64,000 nucleotides of DNA from Streptomyces akebiae. Its GTDB lineage: Bacteria > Actinomycetota > Actinomycetes > Streptomycetales > Streptomycetaceae. The stretch is taken from assembly GCF_019599145.1 (NCBI RefSeq), contig NZ_CP080647.1:930001-994000 (forward strand), written 5' to 3'. Each line of letters opens with the position of its first letter. Position 1 is the stretch's first letter. The notes under the pieces are model-generated. The model saw only the letters and a program-made list of their open reading frames with translations. It did no database searches and was not told where the DNA came from. This document shows, piece by piece, positions 34,444-42,756 of this stretch. Made by a program: the position numbers and the translations under genes.

Positions 34444-35742
34444 TCAGCGACCGGTGCCGATGCTGGTGGCCTTGGACTGCAGCGTCTTCTGCACCTCGGC
34501 GACGGTGGCCTTGCCGAGGGTCAGCTTCTCCAGTTCGGAGTCGATGGTGTCGGCGATCTGCTGCCAGGTCGTGATGGCGGGCGGCGCCTTGCTGACCTCG
34601 AGCTGCTCGGCGAACGCCTTCAGGTTCTCGTCCTCGGTCAGCTTCCCCTCCGTCCACGCCTGGGGCGAAGGCGGCAGGCTGCCGGTGGACTTGGAATAGG
34701 CCGCGAGGTTGGCGGGCTCGGTCAGGAACTGGGCGAACTTCCATGCCGCGTCGGGGTTCTTGGCCTCCTTGAACACCGCCAGGTCGCTGCCGCCCGCGAA
34801 CCCGGCGGGCTGCTCGGTGTACGGCATCGGCATGGTCTTCCACTTGCCGTCCAGCTCCGGGGCGTCCTTGTGGAGGCTGCCGCCGGCCCACGCACCCTCC
34901 TGGTAGACGGCGATCAGCCCGTCCCGGAAACCCTGCACGTTGTCCGACCTGTCGGTCGGCGCCAGGCCCTGCTTGGGGACGCTCGCGTAGTCCTCCAGCG
35001 CCTTGGCGACCTCGGGCGAGTCGAAGGTGAACTTCCCGGTCCTGGCGTCGTAGATGTCACCGCCCTGCTGCCAGACCATCGGCACCCAGAAAATCCAGGA
35101 GTTGAAGCCCATCACCAGCCCGCTGGCATGGCGCAGCTCGGGGTTCTCCTTGCCGGCGGTGGCCTGGATGGCCTTGAGGTCCTTCAGGTACCCGGCCCGG
35201 TCGCTAGCCAGCGCGCCCTTGATACCGGCCTTCTTGGTGATGTCGGTCCGGTAGAAGACCGCTTGGGTGTCGGCGATGAACGGGACGCCGTAGGAGATGC
35301 CCTTGTACTTGGTGGTGTCCCACTGACCGGGGTAGAAGTCCGAGGACTTGATCGACGTCGGGGTGGCCTGGAAGCCGTTCAAGGCGGCCATCTCGGCCAT
35401 CCAGGTGCTGCCCACCATGGACATGTCCGGTGTGTTGCCGCCGGCTATCGCGGTGGTCAGCTTGTCGTGGGCGCCGTCCCACGGGACCGCGGTGATCTTG
35501 ACGTCTGCGTCCGGGTTCTCCTGCTCGAACTTCTTGCCCAGCTCCTTCAGGTCTTCGTCGGGGTCGCCCATGGACCACATGACCACCGTCCCCTTGGCCT
35601 TGCCCGCGGCTATCTCGGCGGGTGCGTCCTTGCCGGGGCCGGAGTCCTCGCTCCGGCCGCAGCCGGTGGCCACGAGGGCTGCCGTGACGGTGACGCACAG
35701 GGTCTGGACGGTTCTGACAGCGTGACGGGTGGTGATACGCAT
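34444..35742 (-). CDS. sugar ABC transporter substrate-binding lipoprotein
   Basis: A 432-residue extracellular solute-binding protein (family 1). The lipoprotein signal MRITTRHAVRTVQTLCVTVT ends at the lipobox VATG|C (Cys28), so it is lipid-anchored outside the membrane. GTVVMWSMGDPDEDLKELG and YGVPFIADTQAVFYRTD are typical of the two-lobed fold that captures oligosaccharides. AAGGAG lies close upstream of the ATG at 35742. As first gene of the likely operon it sets the specificity of the importer. Its sugar is unknown but neighbouring GH32 enzymes suggest fructo-oligosaccharides. Confidence 0.92.
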   Translation of the reverse strand: MRITTRHAVRTVQTLCVTVTAALVATGCGRSEDSGPGKDAPAEIAAGKAKGTVVMWSMGDPDEDLKELGKKFEQENPDADVKITAVPWDGAHDKLTTAIAGGNTPDMSMVGSTWMAEMAALNGFQATPTSIKSSDFYPGQWDTTKYKGISYGVPFIADTQAVFYRTDITKKAGIKGALASDRAGYLKDLKAIQATAGKENPELRHASGLVMGFNSWIFWVPMVWQQGGDIYDARTGKFTFDSPEVAKALEDYASVPKQGLAPTDRSDNVQGFRDGLIAVYQEGAWAGGSLHKDAPELDGKWKTMPMPYTEQPAGFAGGSDLAVFKEAKNPDAAWKFAQFLTEPANLAAYSKSTGSLPPSPQAWTEGKLTEDENLKAFAEQLEVSKAPPAITTWQQIADTIDSELEKLTLGKATVAEVQKTLQSKATSIGTGR

Positions 35743-36140
35743 GATGCGGCTCCTTGCCGTTGTGCGAGACAGGCGCGGGGGGCGGCGAAGAATGAGAAGG
35801 GGCGGGCGCCCGGATGGGCCGGCCCACGAGTGGGCAGCGTCTGTGGTGACAGCGGCGGCGGTTCCTCGCGGGTCGCGGTGGGAGCGTCCGACGCGGAGTG
35901 GGTAGCGGCCGGGCGGGATGTGCCAGGCGCCCCTTCGGTGTCCCGGATCGGGAAACGCGCGGGCGGAAGGTGCAGGTGGGCGGTGCCGCGTGAACGCAGG
36001 CGCAGCCGCCCTGAGTTGTGAGGAAGGCGAGGCCCGAAGAGGTTCGCCGATGTTTCAAGGAGACGGGGGGCGGTGCGTCACCGGCAACGCACCGCCCGGC
36101 CGCCGGGGCGCCGTCATTCGCTCATCGCGATGACGTCGCG
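35743..36140. other. spacer upstream of the binding-protein operon
   Basis: About 400 bp with no gene on either strand. It must hold the operon promoter on the minus strand, but I cannot pick a convincing -35/-10 pair. It contains the lacI terminator at 36068-36097 and an isolated TCATCGCGATGA palindrome at 36122-36133. Confidence 0.45.
36068..36097 (-). terminator. terminator after the LacI-family gene
   Basis: Perfect 11-bp stem GGGCGGTGCGT / ACGCACCGCCC with an 8-base loop, 44 bp beyond the regulator's stop codon. Confidence 0.8.
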
Positions 36141-37148
36141 TCAGTTCGAGCTCGGCTCTAACGTCGAGCCACGGATCACGAGGCTGGTGGGAACGATGCG
36201 CGAGGGAGCGGCCTCCGGCGATCTGCGCACGTGGTCGAGCAGCAGACGAGCCGCCGCCTCACCCATTTCCCGCATCGGCTGGCGGATGGTGGTCAACGCC
36301 GGATAGGTGTACGACGCCACCTCGACGTCGTCGAACCCCACCACGGCGACATCCCGCGGAATCTTGAGGCCGGCCTCGTGCAGGGCCGCGATCACGCCGG
36401 CTGCCAACGGGTCGTTGTGACCGAAGACCGCGTCGAACTCCACGCCGTCCGCGAGAGCTTGCGCCACCGCGCTCCGGCCGTCGTCGAACAGGAAGTCGCC
36501 GCAGATGATTCTGCGCGGGTCGAGTTCGATCCCGGCCTGCGCATACGCGTCGACGAAGCCGCCCAGCCGTTCCTGCGTGCACCCGTACTCATCAGGACCG
36601 GTCACCACCAGAGGGCGACGGCGACCGAGGTCCAGCAGGTGACGCGCCGCCTGCTCACCGCCCTCCCGGTTGGTGGTGGCCACGTAGGGGAATCCCGGCC
36701 GCTGGAAGCGGTCGTCGATCAGCACCACCGGCAGTCCGGCCTCGTGCAGTTCTGTGATGGATCCCAGGGCCCCCTCGGGCTCTATCACCAGCAGCCCGTC
36801 GAACGACTTGGCAGCGACCTGCAGGCCCAGCCTGCGCAGTGACTCCTCACCGCGGTTCCAGGTCAGGATCCGCAGCCCGAAGCCCTCGGCCTCCAGCGTT
36901 TCGACGACCGCCTGCACTATGCCGGCCCAGGCCCAGGCCAGGTCAGGGACCAGCATGCCGATCATCTGTGTCGTACCGCGTGCGAGCCCCACTGCCCCGG
37001 CGCTCGGCACATAACCGAGTTCCGATATCGCCTTGCGGACCTTCAAGACGGTGTTCTCGTTGATCTCGCCCTTGCCGTTCAGCACCCGCGAGACCGTCGT
37101 CTTACTGACCCCGGCCCGCGTGGCCACGTCGGCGATAGTGACTCCCAT
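36141..37148 (-). CDS. LacI-family transcriptional repressor
   Basis: The ATG at 37148 follows GGGGAGG and gives 335 residues. The N-terminal helix-turn-helix and hinge are VTIADVATRAGVSKTTVSRV and the following VLKVRKAISELGYVPSAGA. The rest is a periplasmic-binding-protein-like sensor domain (MIGMLVPDLAWAWAG; VVGFDDVEVASYTYPALTTI). Such repressors release DNA on binding an imported sugar. It sits between the importer/glycosidase operon and the divergent secreted fructanase, and is the natural candidate to bind the two TGTCATCGATGACA-like operators at 37546-37575. Confidence 0.93.
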   Translation of the reverse strand: MGVTIADVATRAGVSKTTVSRVLNGKGEINENTVLKVRKAISELGYVPSAGAVGLARGTTQMIGMLVPDLAWAWAGIVQAVVETLEAEGFGLRILTWNRGEESLRRLGLQVAAKSFDGLLVIEPEGALGSITELHEAGLPVVLIDDRFQRPGFPYVATTNREGGEQAARHLLDLGRRRPLVVTGPDEYGCTQERLGGFVDAYAQAGIELDPRRIICGDFLFDDGRSAVAQALADGVEFDAVFGHNDPLAAGVIAALHEAGLKIPRDVAVVGFDDVEVASYTYPALTTIRQPMREMGEAAARLLLDHVRRSPEAAPSRIVPTSLVIRGSTLEPSSN

Positions 37149-37224
37149 GTCACCTCCCCTTCCTTCCTGCAGAGGCGGAAGACGTCCTCCCGCACCGAAG
37201 GGCCGATCGTACAGAGGCCTGTGG

Positions 37225-37272
37225 AACCGGTACCGGTATCGGTTCCGGAACCGGTTTCGGTAGCGGTTCCGG
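37225..37272. repeat. eight tandem 6-bp units of the form NNCCGG/NNNCGG
   Basis: Eight consecutive hexamers read AACCGG, TACCGG, TATCGG, TTCCGG, AACCGG, TTTCGG, TAGCGG and TTCCGG. They contain the perfect 12-bp palindrome GGTTCCGGAACC (37241-37252) and nested dyads such as GGAACCG/CGGTTCC. The array is 77-124 bp upstream of the LacI gene and may be a regulatory array or a slippage-prone promoter spacer. Confidence 0.75.
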
Positions 37273-37504
37273 CAGTGAAGCACCGAAAGGCCCGATCGGT
37301 CAACAGGCCGGAAACAACTCGTTCACCGGCCCGTCTCAACGTCGACGATGAGGCCGAAGCTTGCCGGGCGGCCCCCGCCCCACCCCTCCGAACTGGGCGG
37401 TCACAGAACCCGAGACCGCCACTGCCAACGGGGCGGCGCGGTTCGCGACCACCGACGACAGCCGATGAACTGGCGGTCATGCTGGAGCGATCGGGCCCGG
37501 ACCG

Positions 37505-37535
37505 TTGACGCGGAGGCCGGATTGGGCTTCATAAT
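37505..37535 (+). promoter_or_regulatory. predicted fructanase promoter
   Basis: TTGACG (37505-37510) is followed after 19 bases by CATAAT (37530-37535), or after 18 by TCATAA. The operators begin 10 bases further on, at the expected transcription start. Spacing is a little long, so this is tentative. Confidence 0.5.
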
Positions 37536-37545
37536 CGGGCATCGA

Positions 37546-37559
37546 TGTCATCGATGACA
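37546..37559 (+). promoter_or_regulatory. LacI-type operator O1, TGTCATCGATGACA
   Basis: A perfect 14-bp palindrome with a central CG, the geometry bound by LacI-family dimers. It lies just after the predicted -10 element and 126 bp before the fructanase start codon. Confidence 0.75.
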
Positions 37560-37561
37560 CA

Positions 37562-37575
37562 AGTCAACGATGACA
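37562..37575 (+). promoter_or_regulatory. LacI-type operator O2, AGTCAACGATGACA
   Basis: Matches O1 at 12 of 14 positions, with an intact right half-site, and starts 16 bp after it. Two tandem sites fit cooperative or redundant binding of the adjacent LacI protein. Confidence 0.6.
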
Positions 37576-37684
37576 CCCTCGGCCGACGGCACGGAGCCGG
37601 CATCGGCCTGGGGTGCACTTTTCGGTCCGTCGCGCAGAAGCCGCAGTCACCGCTGCGTGGACGGCCGCGGGACTAGGAGACACC

Positions 37685-40243
37685 ATGAGCTCTGTACGCG
37701 TATCCCGGCATGCCCGCATACGGATGATGGCGGCGGTCGCGACCGTCTGCGCCCTGTCCGCGGCCCCGCTCACCCCCCAGGCCGTCGCGGCCGACACCCC
37801 GCCGTACTCCGAGACCTACAGACCCCAGTTCCACTTCACGCCGCAGAAGAACTGGATGAACGATCCGAACGGCCTTGTGTACTACAAGGGCGAATACCAC
37901 CTCTTCTACCAGTACAACCCGAACGGCAACTCCTGGGGCGACATGTCCTGGGGGCACACGGTGAGCAAGGACCTGGTGCACTGGGAGGAGTTGCCGCTCG
38001 CCCTGTCGCACGACGACGAGGAGATGGTGTTCTCCGGCAGCGCGGTCGTCGACTGGAACAACACCACCGGCTTCGGCACGAAGAAGAACCCGCCCATGGT
38101 GGCGGTCTACACCAGCGCCTACAAGGACGGCGGCAAGCAGGCCCAGTCGCTCGCCTACAGCACCGACCGCGGCCGCACCTGGACCAAGTACCAGGGCAAT
38201 CCCGTCATCGACATCGGCTCCGACAACTTCCGCGATCCCAAGGTCCAGTGGTACGCGCCGACCAAGAGCTGGCTGATGACGGTGTCGCTGTCCGCCGAGC
38301 ACAAGGTGCAGTTCTACTCGTCCAAGAACCTCAAGGACTGGGAGCTGCAGAGCGAGTTCGGGCCGGCCGGTGCGACGGGCGGCGTGTGGGAGTGCCCCGA
38401 CCTGTTCCCCCTCGCGGTCGACGGGGACAAGAACAACATCAAGTGGGTCCTGGTCGTCAACATCAACCCCGGGGGCATCGCGGGCGGTTCGGCCGCCCAG
38501 TACTTCATCGGCGACTTCGACGGCAAGAAGTTCACCGCCGAGGACAAGGGCACCTACACACCGCCCACGGGCACGGTCGTCCAGGACTTCGAAGGCTCCG
38601 GCTTCGGTGATTGGACGACCACCGGAACAGCCTTCGGCCCGGGGCCGGCAGCCGGTGCGGTCGACGGGCAGGGGGCGGTCTCCGGCTTCGACGGCAAGGG
38701 CCTCGCCAACAGCTTCCACGGCGGCGACGGCGCCACCGGCACGCTCACCTCCCCCTCCTTCACCGTCGACAGCCCCTACCTGAACTTCAAGATCGGTGGC
38801 GGGCGGCATCCGCACGAGCCCGGAACCGTCATGGACAGGACTCCGCCCGAGGGCACGGTTCTCGCCGACTTCGAGGGCGGAACCTACGGCGACTGGACGG
38901 CGACCGGTGACGCCTTCGGCACCGCACCGGCCACCGGCACCCTCCCCCACCAGGGACAGGTCTCCGGCTTCCTGGGAGACGGACTGGTCAACACCTTCCG
39001 GAACGGCGACGCCACGACCGGCACCCTCACCTCGCCCGAGTTCGTCGTCGACAAGAAGCACATCAACTTCCTCATCGGCGGCGGCAACCACCCGGCCGCC
39101 TCCGACCACCCCACCGCCGTCGAACTGCTCGTCGACGGCCAGGTCGTCCGCAGCGCCACGGGCAAGGACGCCGAGGCACTCAACTGGGCCTCCTGGGACG
39201 TCGGCGACCTCGCCGGCAAGAAGGCGCGGATCAGGATCGTCGACCACAACACCGGCGGCTGGGGCCACATCAACGTCGACCACATCGTGCTGTCCGACGC
39301 CTTGGCCCCGCGCGTCTCCCAGGAGACGTCCGTCAACCTGATCGTCGACGGCAAGGTGGTCCGCAGCGTGACCGGCGCCGACAGCGAGAGCCTGGACTGG
39401 GCGTCCTTCGACCTGCGCCCGTACGCCGGCAAGGAGGCGCGGATCCAGGTCGTCGACATGAACACCGCCGGCTGGGGCCACGTCATGGCCGACCGGTTCA
39501 CCGCCGCCGACAAGCCCGCCCTCTCCGTCGTACAGCGCGCCGACTGGGCCGACTACGGCAAGGACTACTACGCGGCCGTGTCCTGGGAGAACGCTCCGGG
39601 AGGCAAGCGCTACATGATCGGCTGGATGAACAACTGGGACTACGGCCAGTCCGTCCCCACCTCCCCCTGGCGCGGCGCGCAGAGCGTTCCGAGGGAGATG
39701 GCGCTGCGCACCGTCGACGGCCGAATCCGGCTGACCAGCAAGCCGGTGGGCAGCCTGGAGTCCCTCCGGAACAAGCGCCCGACCAAGGCGTCCGGCGTCA
39801 CCGTCAAGAGCACCTCCAAGCCCCTGATCGGCCCCACGGCCCAGGGCAGGGCACTCGACATCGAGGCGACCTTCTCCGTCGAGAACGCCGACCGTTTCGG
39901 CCTGAAGGTGCGCACCGGCGCGGGCGGCGAGGAGACCGTCATCGGCTACGACACCACGACCCAGGAGCTGTACGTCGACCGCACCCGCTCCGGCGCCGGG
40001 GACTTCAACAGCACGTTCCCCGGCGTCCAGACCGCACCCCTGAAGCCCAAGAACGGCAAGGTCAAGCTGCGGATCCTCGTCGACTGGTCGTCCGTCGAGG
40101 TCTTCGGCGGCAATGGCGAAGCGGTGATCACCGACCAGATCTTCCCCGACCCCTCCAGCACCGGCGTCGAGGTCTTCGCCGAAGGCGGCACCGCCACCCT
40201 CGACCACATGCAGGCATGGCAGCTGAAGTCCATCTGGAGGTGA
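37685..40243 (+). CDS. secreted GH32 fructanase with nested domain insertion
   Basis: The ATG at 37685 follows TAGGAG and gives 852 residues with a signal peptide cleaved near VAA|DTPP (36). GH32 motifs are NWMNDPNGLV (Asp60), NFRDPKVQW (Asp184) and VWECPDLFP (Glu236). The propeller is interrupted at about residue 292 and resumes at about 612 (VVQRADWADYGKDYYA, then GWMNNWDYG), followed by the C-terminal beta-sandwich. The inserted 320 residues comprise two related modules: a first half (296-383), a complete second module (390-538), then the missing second half of the first (545-607). It should release fructose or fructo-oligosaccharides from levan or inulin outside the cell. Divergent from lacI. 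Confidence 0.94.
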   Translation: MSSVRVSRHARIRMMAAVATVCALSAAPLTPQAVAADTPPYSETYRPQFHFTPQKNWMNDPNGLVYYKGEYHLFYQYNPNGNSWGDMSWGHTVSKDLVHWEELPLALSHDDEEMVFSGSAVVDWNNTTGFGTKKNPPMVAVYTSAYKDGGKQAQSLAYSTDRGRTWTKYQGNPVIDIGSDNFRDPKVQWYAPTKSWLMTVSLSAEHKVQFYSSKNLKDWELQSEFGPAGATGGVWECPDLFPLAVDGDKNNIKWVLVVNINPGGIAGGSAAQYFIGDFDGKKFTAEDKGTYTPPTGTVVQDFEGSGFGDWTTTGTAFGPGPAAGAVDGQGAVSGFDGKGLANSFHGGDGATGTLTSPSFTVDSPYLNFKIGGGRHPHEPGTVMDRTPPEGTVLADFEGGTYGDWTATGDAFGTAPATGTLPHQGQVSGFLGDGLVNTFRNGDATTGTLTSPEFVVDKKHINFLIGGGNHPAASDHPTAVELLVDGQVVRSATGKDAEALNWASWDVGDLAGKKARIRIVDHNTGGWGHINVDHIVLSDALAPRVSQETSVNLIVDGKVVRSVTGADSESLDWASFDLRPYAGKEARIQVVDMNTAGWGHVMADRFTAADKPALSVVQRADWADYGKDYYAAVSWENAPGGKRYMIGWMNNWDYGQSVPTSPWRGAQSVPREMALRTVDGRIRLTSKPVGSLESLRNKRPTKASGVTVKSTSKPLIGPTAQGRALDIEATFSVENADRFGLKVRTGAGGEETVIGYDTTTQELYVDRTRSGAGDFNSTFPGVQTAPLKPKNGKVKLRILVDWSSVEVFGGNGEAVITDQIFPDPSSTGVEVFAEGGTATLDHMQAWQLKSIWR

Positions 40244-40255
40244 CAAGCCGCAGGT

Positions 40256-40294
40256 CCGCGGGCCGGTGGCCCAGGGGCGGCGACCGGCCCGCGG
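40256..40294 (+). terminator. terminator after the fructanase gene
   Basis: Perfect 12-bp arms CCGCGGGCCGGT / ACCGGCCCGCGG with a 15-base loop, 12 bp beyond the stop codon. Confidence 0.82.
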
Positions 40295-40529
40295 CTCTCG
40301 GCAAGGCAGGCGCCAAGAAAGGGGCGTGGAAGCAATCCCCACCGAACCTGGCCCGCACCGGGGGGTGCCAGCCTGTGTCTCTTCCTCCCTTCGCAGGACG
40401 GCCGAGGGGGAACCAGGCGCCGATGGGCATTGCAGTGCGGTGCCCAGTCCAGGAAGTGAGGATGGTGAGCGGCACTGAGCGCTGGGCGTCACAAACGCCC
40501 GGGTCAGCGTCCGACTGCCGTGGCTCCGC

Positions 40530-40682
40530 ATGCCCCATACCGAGATCGACATCACCGCAGATCTGGTCCGGGACCTGCTGCTCGACCAGCACCCGGACCT
40601 GGCCGGTCGTCCCCTGAAGCTCGGCGCGCGTGGCTGGGACAACCAGCTGTGGCGGCTCGGCGACGACCTCGCCGTCCGGTAG
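40530..40682 (+). pseudogene. N-terminal stub of an aminoglycoside phosphotransferase-family gene
   Basis: Fifty codons from ATG 40530 to TAG 40682 encode MPHTEIDITADLVRDLLLD and end GWDNQLWRLGDDLAVR, which matches the start of APH/choline-kinase-like proteins (the Asp-Asn-x-Leu-x-Arg-Leu-Gly-Asp strand that begins the ATP lobe). The catalytic HGDxxxxN part is absent downstream in all frames I checked by eye. It is a relic, lying in the 874-bp gap 40244-41117 that otherwise carries only a terminator and an operator-like motif. Confidence 0.75.
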
Positions 40683-40928
40683 CGCGCTGACGGGATGCCG
40701 ACTATCTGACGGTGCATCAGGCGTCGGGAGGAGCACTCGGGTTCGCCCCCACGCCCCCGGGTGCGCCCCTCACGAACGCCCGCGATCAGCGTACGCAACA
40801 GCTCCCGAAGACTCTCGTGACACTCACCACGCAGGGTTCGACCACCCGACCAACAGGTCGAACAACGGCTTCGCACGACAGCCTGCGGCTGCTCTCCTCC
40901 TGGATCGCGCGGCCCTGCCAGGGAGAAC

Positions 40929-40956
40929 GGCATCCGGGGAGGAAAGTCTCCCTCCC
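40929..40956 (+). promoter_or_regulatory. operator-like motif shared with the XRE regulator promoter
   Basis: Core GGGAGGAAAGTCTCCC with a GGCATCC lead and a C-rich tail. Across 27 positions it matches 47469-47495 (minus strand) at 23. GGGAG and CTCCC around six bases form a dyad. It lies 162 bp before the aldehyde-oxidoreductase start codon. Confidence 0.6.
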
Positions 40957-41117
40957 AGGGGCCTGGTCGACGGTGCGAGACTCACCGGCGTGACGGACCT
41001 CGGGCCGCTCGGCGGATCCGAATCGCCCCGTGCCCGGTGAGGACGACGTCACGGGAATCGCGCGTCCATGCCGATGTGCGGGCCAGGTGCCCCATCCACC
41101 GATTCGAAAGCGTACGC

Positions 41118-41768
41118 ATGCCTCCCACTGAGCTGACCGAGTCAGAAGTACCGCCTTCCGGCGACTCCGGAGGGTCGTCCACGACGCCCACACGGCGCAC
41201 GTTCATCGCCACGACCACCGCGGTCGGAAGCGCCGTCGTCGCCGGCGGGTTCGTCGCCGGCTCCGGGTTCATCGATGCGGCGGCGGCCGCCGCCGACGCC
41301 GCCCCCTCGAGCCGGGTGTCCTTGACGGTCAACGGGACCCGGCGCACGGTGACGGTCGACAACCGCACCTCGCTGCTGGACCTGTTGCGTGAGCACTTCG
41401 GTCTCACCGGCTCGAAGAAGGGCTGCAACGCCGGGGCCTGCGGGGCGTGCACGGTCCTGGTGGACGGGCAGCGGGTCAACTCCTGTCTGGCGCTGACCGT
41501 TCGGCTGGAGGGCGCCGAGGTCACCACGATCGAGGGCCTGGCCGACGGCGACCGACTGCACCCGCTCCAACAGGCGTTCATCGACGAGGACGCCTTCCAG
41601 TGCGGCTACTGCACCCCCGGGCAGATCATGTCCGGGGTCGGCTGCATCAAGGAGGGTCACACCGACTCGCCGGAGGAGATCCGGGAGTTCATGAGCGGCA
41701 ACATCTGTCGCTGCGGCTGCTACGTCAAGATCGTGCGCGCGGTCGAGCAGACCGCCGGCCGGAAGTGA
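41118..41768 (+). CDS. Tat-exported 2Fe-2S subunit of aldehyde oxidoreductase (PaoA-like)
   Basis: A 216-residue iron-sulfur subunit. The N-terminus has a twin-arginine signal (PTRRTFIATTT) and a hydrophobic stretch to about residue 60. The plant-type ferredoxin cluster uses Cys103, 108, 111 (KGCNAGACGAC) and 123; the second 2Fe-2S cluster uses Cys162, 165, 197 and 199 (QCGYC, CRCG). The Tat signal distinguishes periplasmic PaoA/YagT from cytoplasmic XDH subunits and implies export of the whole folded complex. The ATG at 41118 lacks a strong ribosome site; upstream in-frame starts exist. First gene of a four-gene operon. Confidence 0.92.
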   Translation: MPPTELTESEVPPSGDSGGSSTTPTRRTFIATTTAVGSAVVAGGFVAGSGFIDAAAAAADAAPSSRVSLTVNGTRRTVTVDNRTSLLDLLREHFGLTGSKKGCNAGACGACTVLVDGQRVNSCLALTVRLEGAEVTTIEGLADGDRLHPLQQAFIDEDAFQCGYCTPGQIMSGVGCIKEGHTDSPEEIREFMSGNICRCGCYVKIVRAVEQTAGRK

Positions 41769-41775
41769 GGGCCTG

Positions 41776-42756
41776 ATGTATCCCTTTGCCTTCGCCAAGG
41801 CCACCGACACCCGTGAGGCCCTCGACGCCGGTCGTGGCGGCGGCCGATACATCGCCGGTGGTACCACCCTGGTCGACCTGATGCGGGAGACCGTGGAGCG
41901 CCCCGAGACGCTGATCGACATCTCCGGTCTGCCGTTGCGCGGGGTCACTGTCACCGAGCGCGGCGGACTGCGTATCGGCGCGCTGGTGCGGATGGCGGAG
42001 GCCGCCGCCCACCCCAAGGTGCGCTCCCTGTTCCCCGTGATCTCCGAGGCCCTGGAGCTGAGCGCGTCCGCGCAGCTGCGCAACATGGCCACCATCGGCG
42101 GCAACATCATGCAGCGCACCCGGTGCTCGTACTTCCGCGACGTGACCGCCGATTGCAACAAGCGTGAGCCCGGCTCGGGTTGTGCCGCGTTGGAGGGCCA
42201 CAACCGCACGCACGCCATCCTCGGCACCTCGGACGCCTGCGTGGCCACCCATCCCTCCGACGTCGCCGTGGCGTTCGCGGCGCTGGAGGCGAACGTGCAC
42301 CTGCTGGGGCCGGCCGGGGAGCGTCGTGTCCCCTTCGCCGACTTCCTCCTGAGGCCCGGCAGCACACCGAACCGTGAACAGGCCCTCCGAAAGGGCGAGT
42401 TGATCACCGCAGTGGAGATTCCCGCGCTGCCGCGCCCGCTGAAGTCGGGCTATCTGAAGGTGCGTGACCGACAGTCGTACGAGTTCGCGCTGACCTCGGC
42501 GGCCGTCGCGCTGCATGTCAGGCGCGGCGTGATCCAGACGGCGAAGGTGGCCGCCGGAGGGGTGGGCACCGTGCCGTGGAAGCTCCCCGTGGTCGAGCAG
42601 CACCTCGTCGGCGAACGGCCCTCGGACGCCCTCTGGTCGTCCGCCGCCGCGCACGCCGCGAACGGAGCCCGGCCGTTGGCACACAACCGCTTCAAGACAG
42701 AGCTGCTGAAACGGACCGTGGAACGCCAGCTGCGCATCGTAGGAGGTACGAAGTGA
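41776..42756 (+). CDS. FAD-binding subunit with extra 4Fe-4S cluster (PaoB-like)
   Basis: A 326-residue flavoprotein subunit of the xanthine-dehydrogenase family. RYIAGGTTLVDLM and MATIGGNIMQRTRC are the FAD-binding loops. Cysteines at 117, 127, 136 and 155 (RTRCSYF, ADCNKREPGSGCAA, SDACVA) match the additional 4Fe-4S site known from PaoB. It carries no signal and would travel with the Tat-bearing subunit. It starts 7 bp after the 2Fe-2S gene stop and overlaps the next gene by 4 bp, so translation is coupled. Confidence 0.93.
   Translation: MYPFAFAKATDTREALDAGRGGGRYIAGGTTLVDLMRETVERPETLIDISGLPLRGVTVTERGGLRIGALVRMAEAAAHPKVRSLFPVISEALELSASAQLRNMATIGGNIMQRTRCSYFRDVTADCNKREPGSGCAALEGHNRTHAILGTSDACVATHPSDVAVAFAALEANVHLLGPAGERRVPFADFLLRPGSTPNREQALRKGELITAVEIPALPRPLKSGYLKVRDRQSYEFALTSAAVALHVRRGVIQTAKVAAGGVGTVPWKLPVVEQHLVGERPSDALWSSAAAHAANGARPLAHNRFKTELLKRTVERQLRIVGGTK

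Noticed and set aside
35876..35892. TGGGAGCGTCCGAC as a second CebR box
   Set aside because: Only the left half-site matches; the right arm has lost the palindrome.
33370..36021. 883-codon plus-strand open frame
   Set aside because: It lies antisense to the two permeases and the binding protein, which have clear family motifs; the product is low-complexity.
36122..36133. TCATCGCGATGA palindrome as a third LacI operator
   Set aside because: Its centre is two bases longer than in TGTCATCGATGACA, it lies 380 bp from the nearest start on that side, and short palindromes of this type are expected by chance.
40836..40863. GTTCGACC / GGTCGAAC inverted repeat as an operator
   Set aside because: Arms are only 8 bp with a 12-base spacer, and no second copy or promoter context supports it.
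37673..40933. 1086-codon minus-strand open frame
   Set aside because: It is antisense to the GH32 fructanase and crosses its terminator; its composition is typical of a shadow frame.
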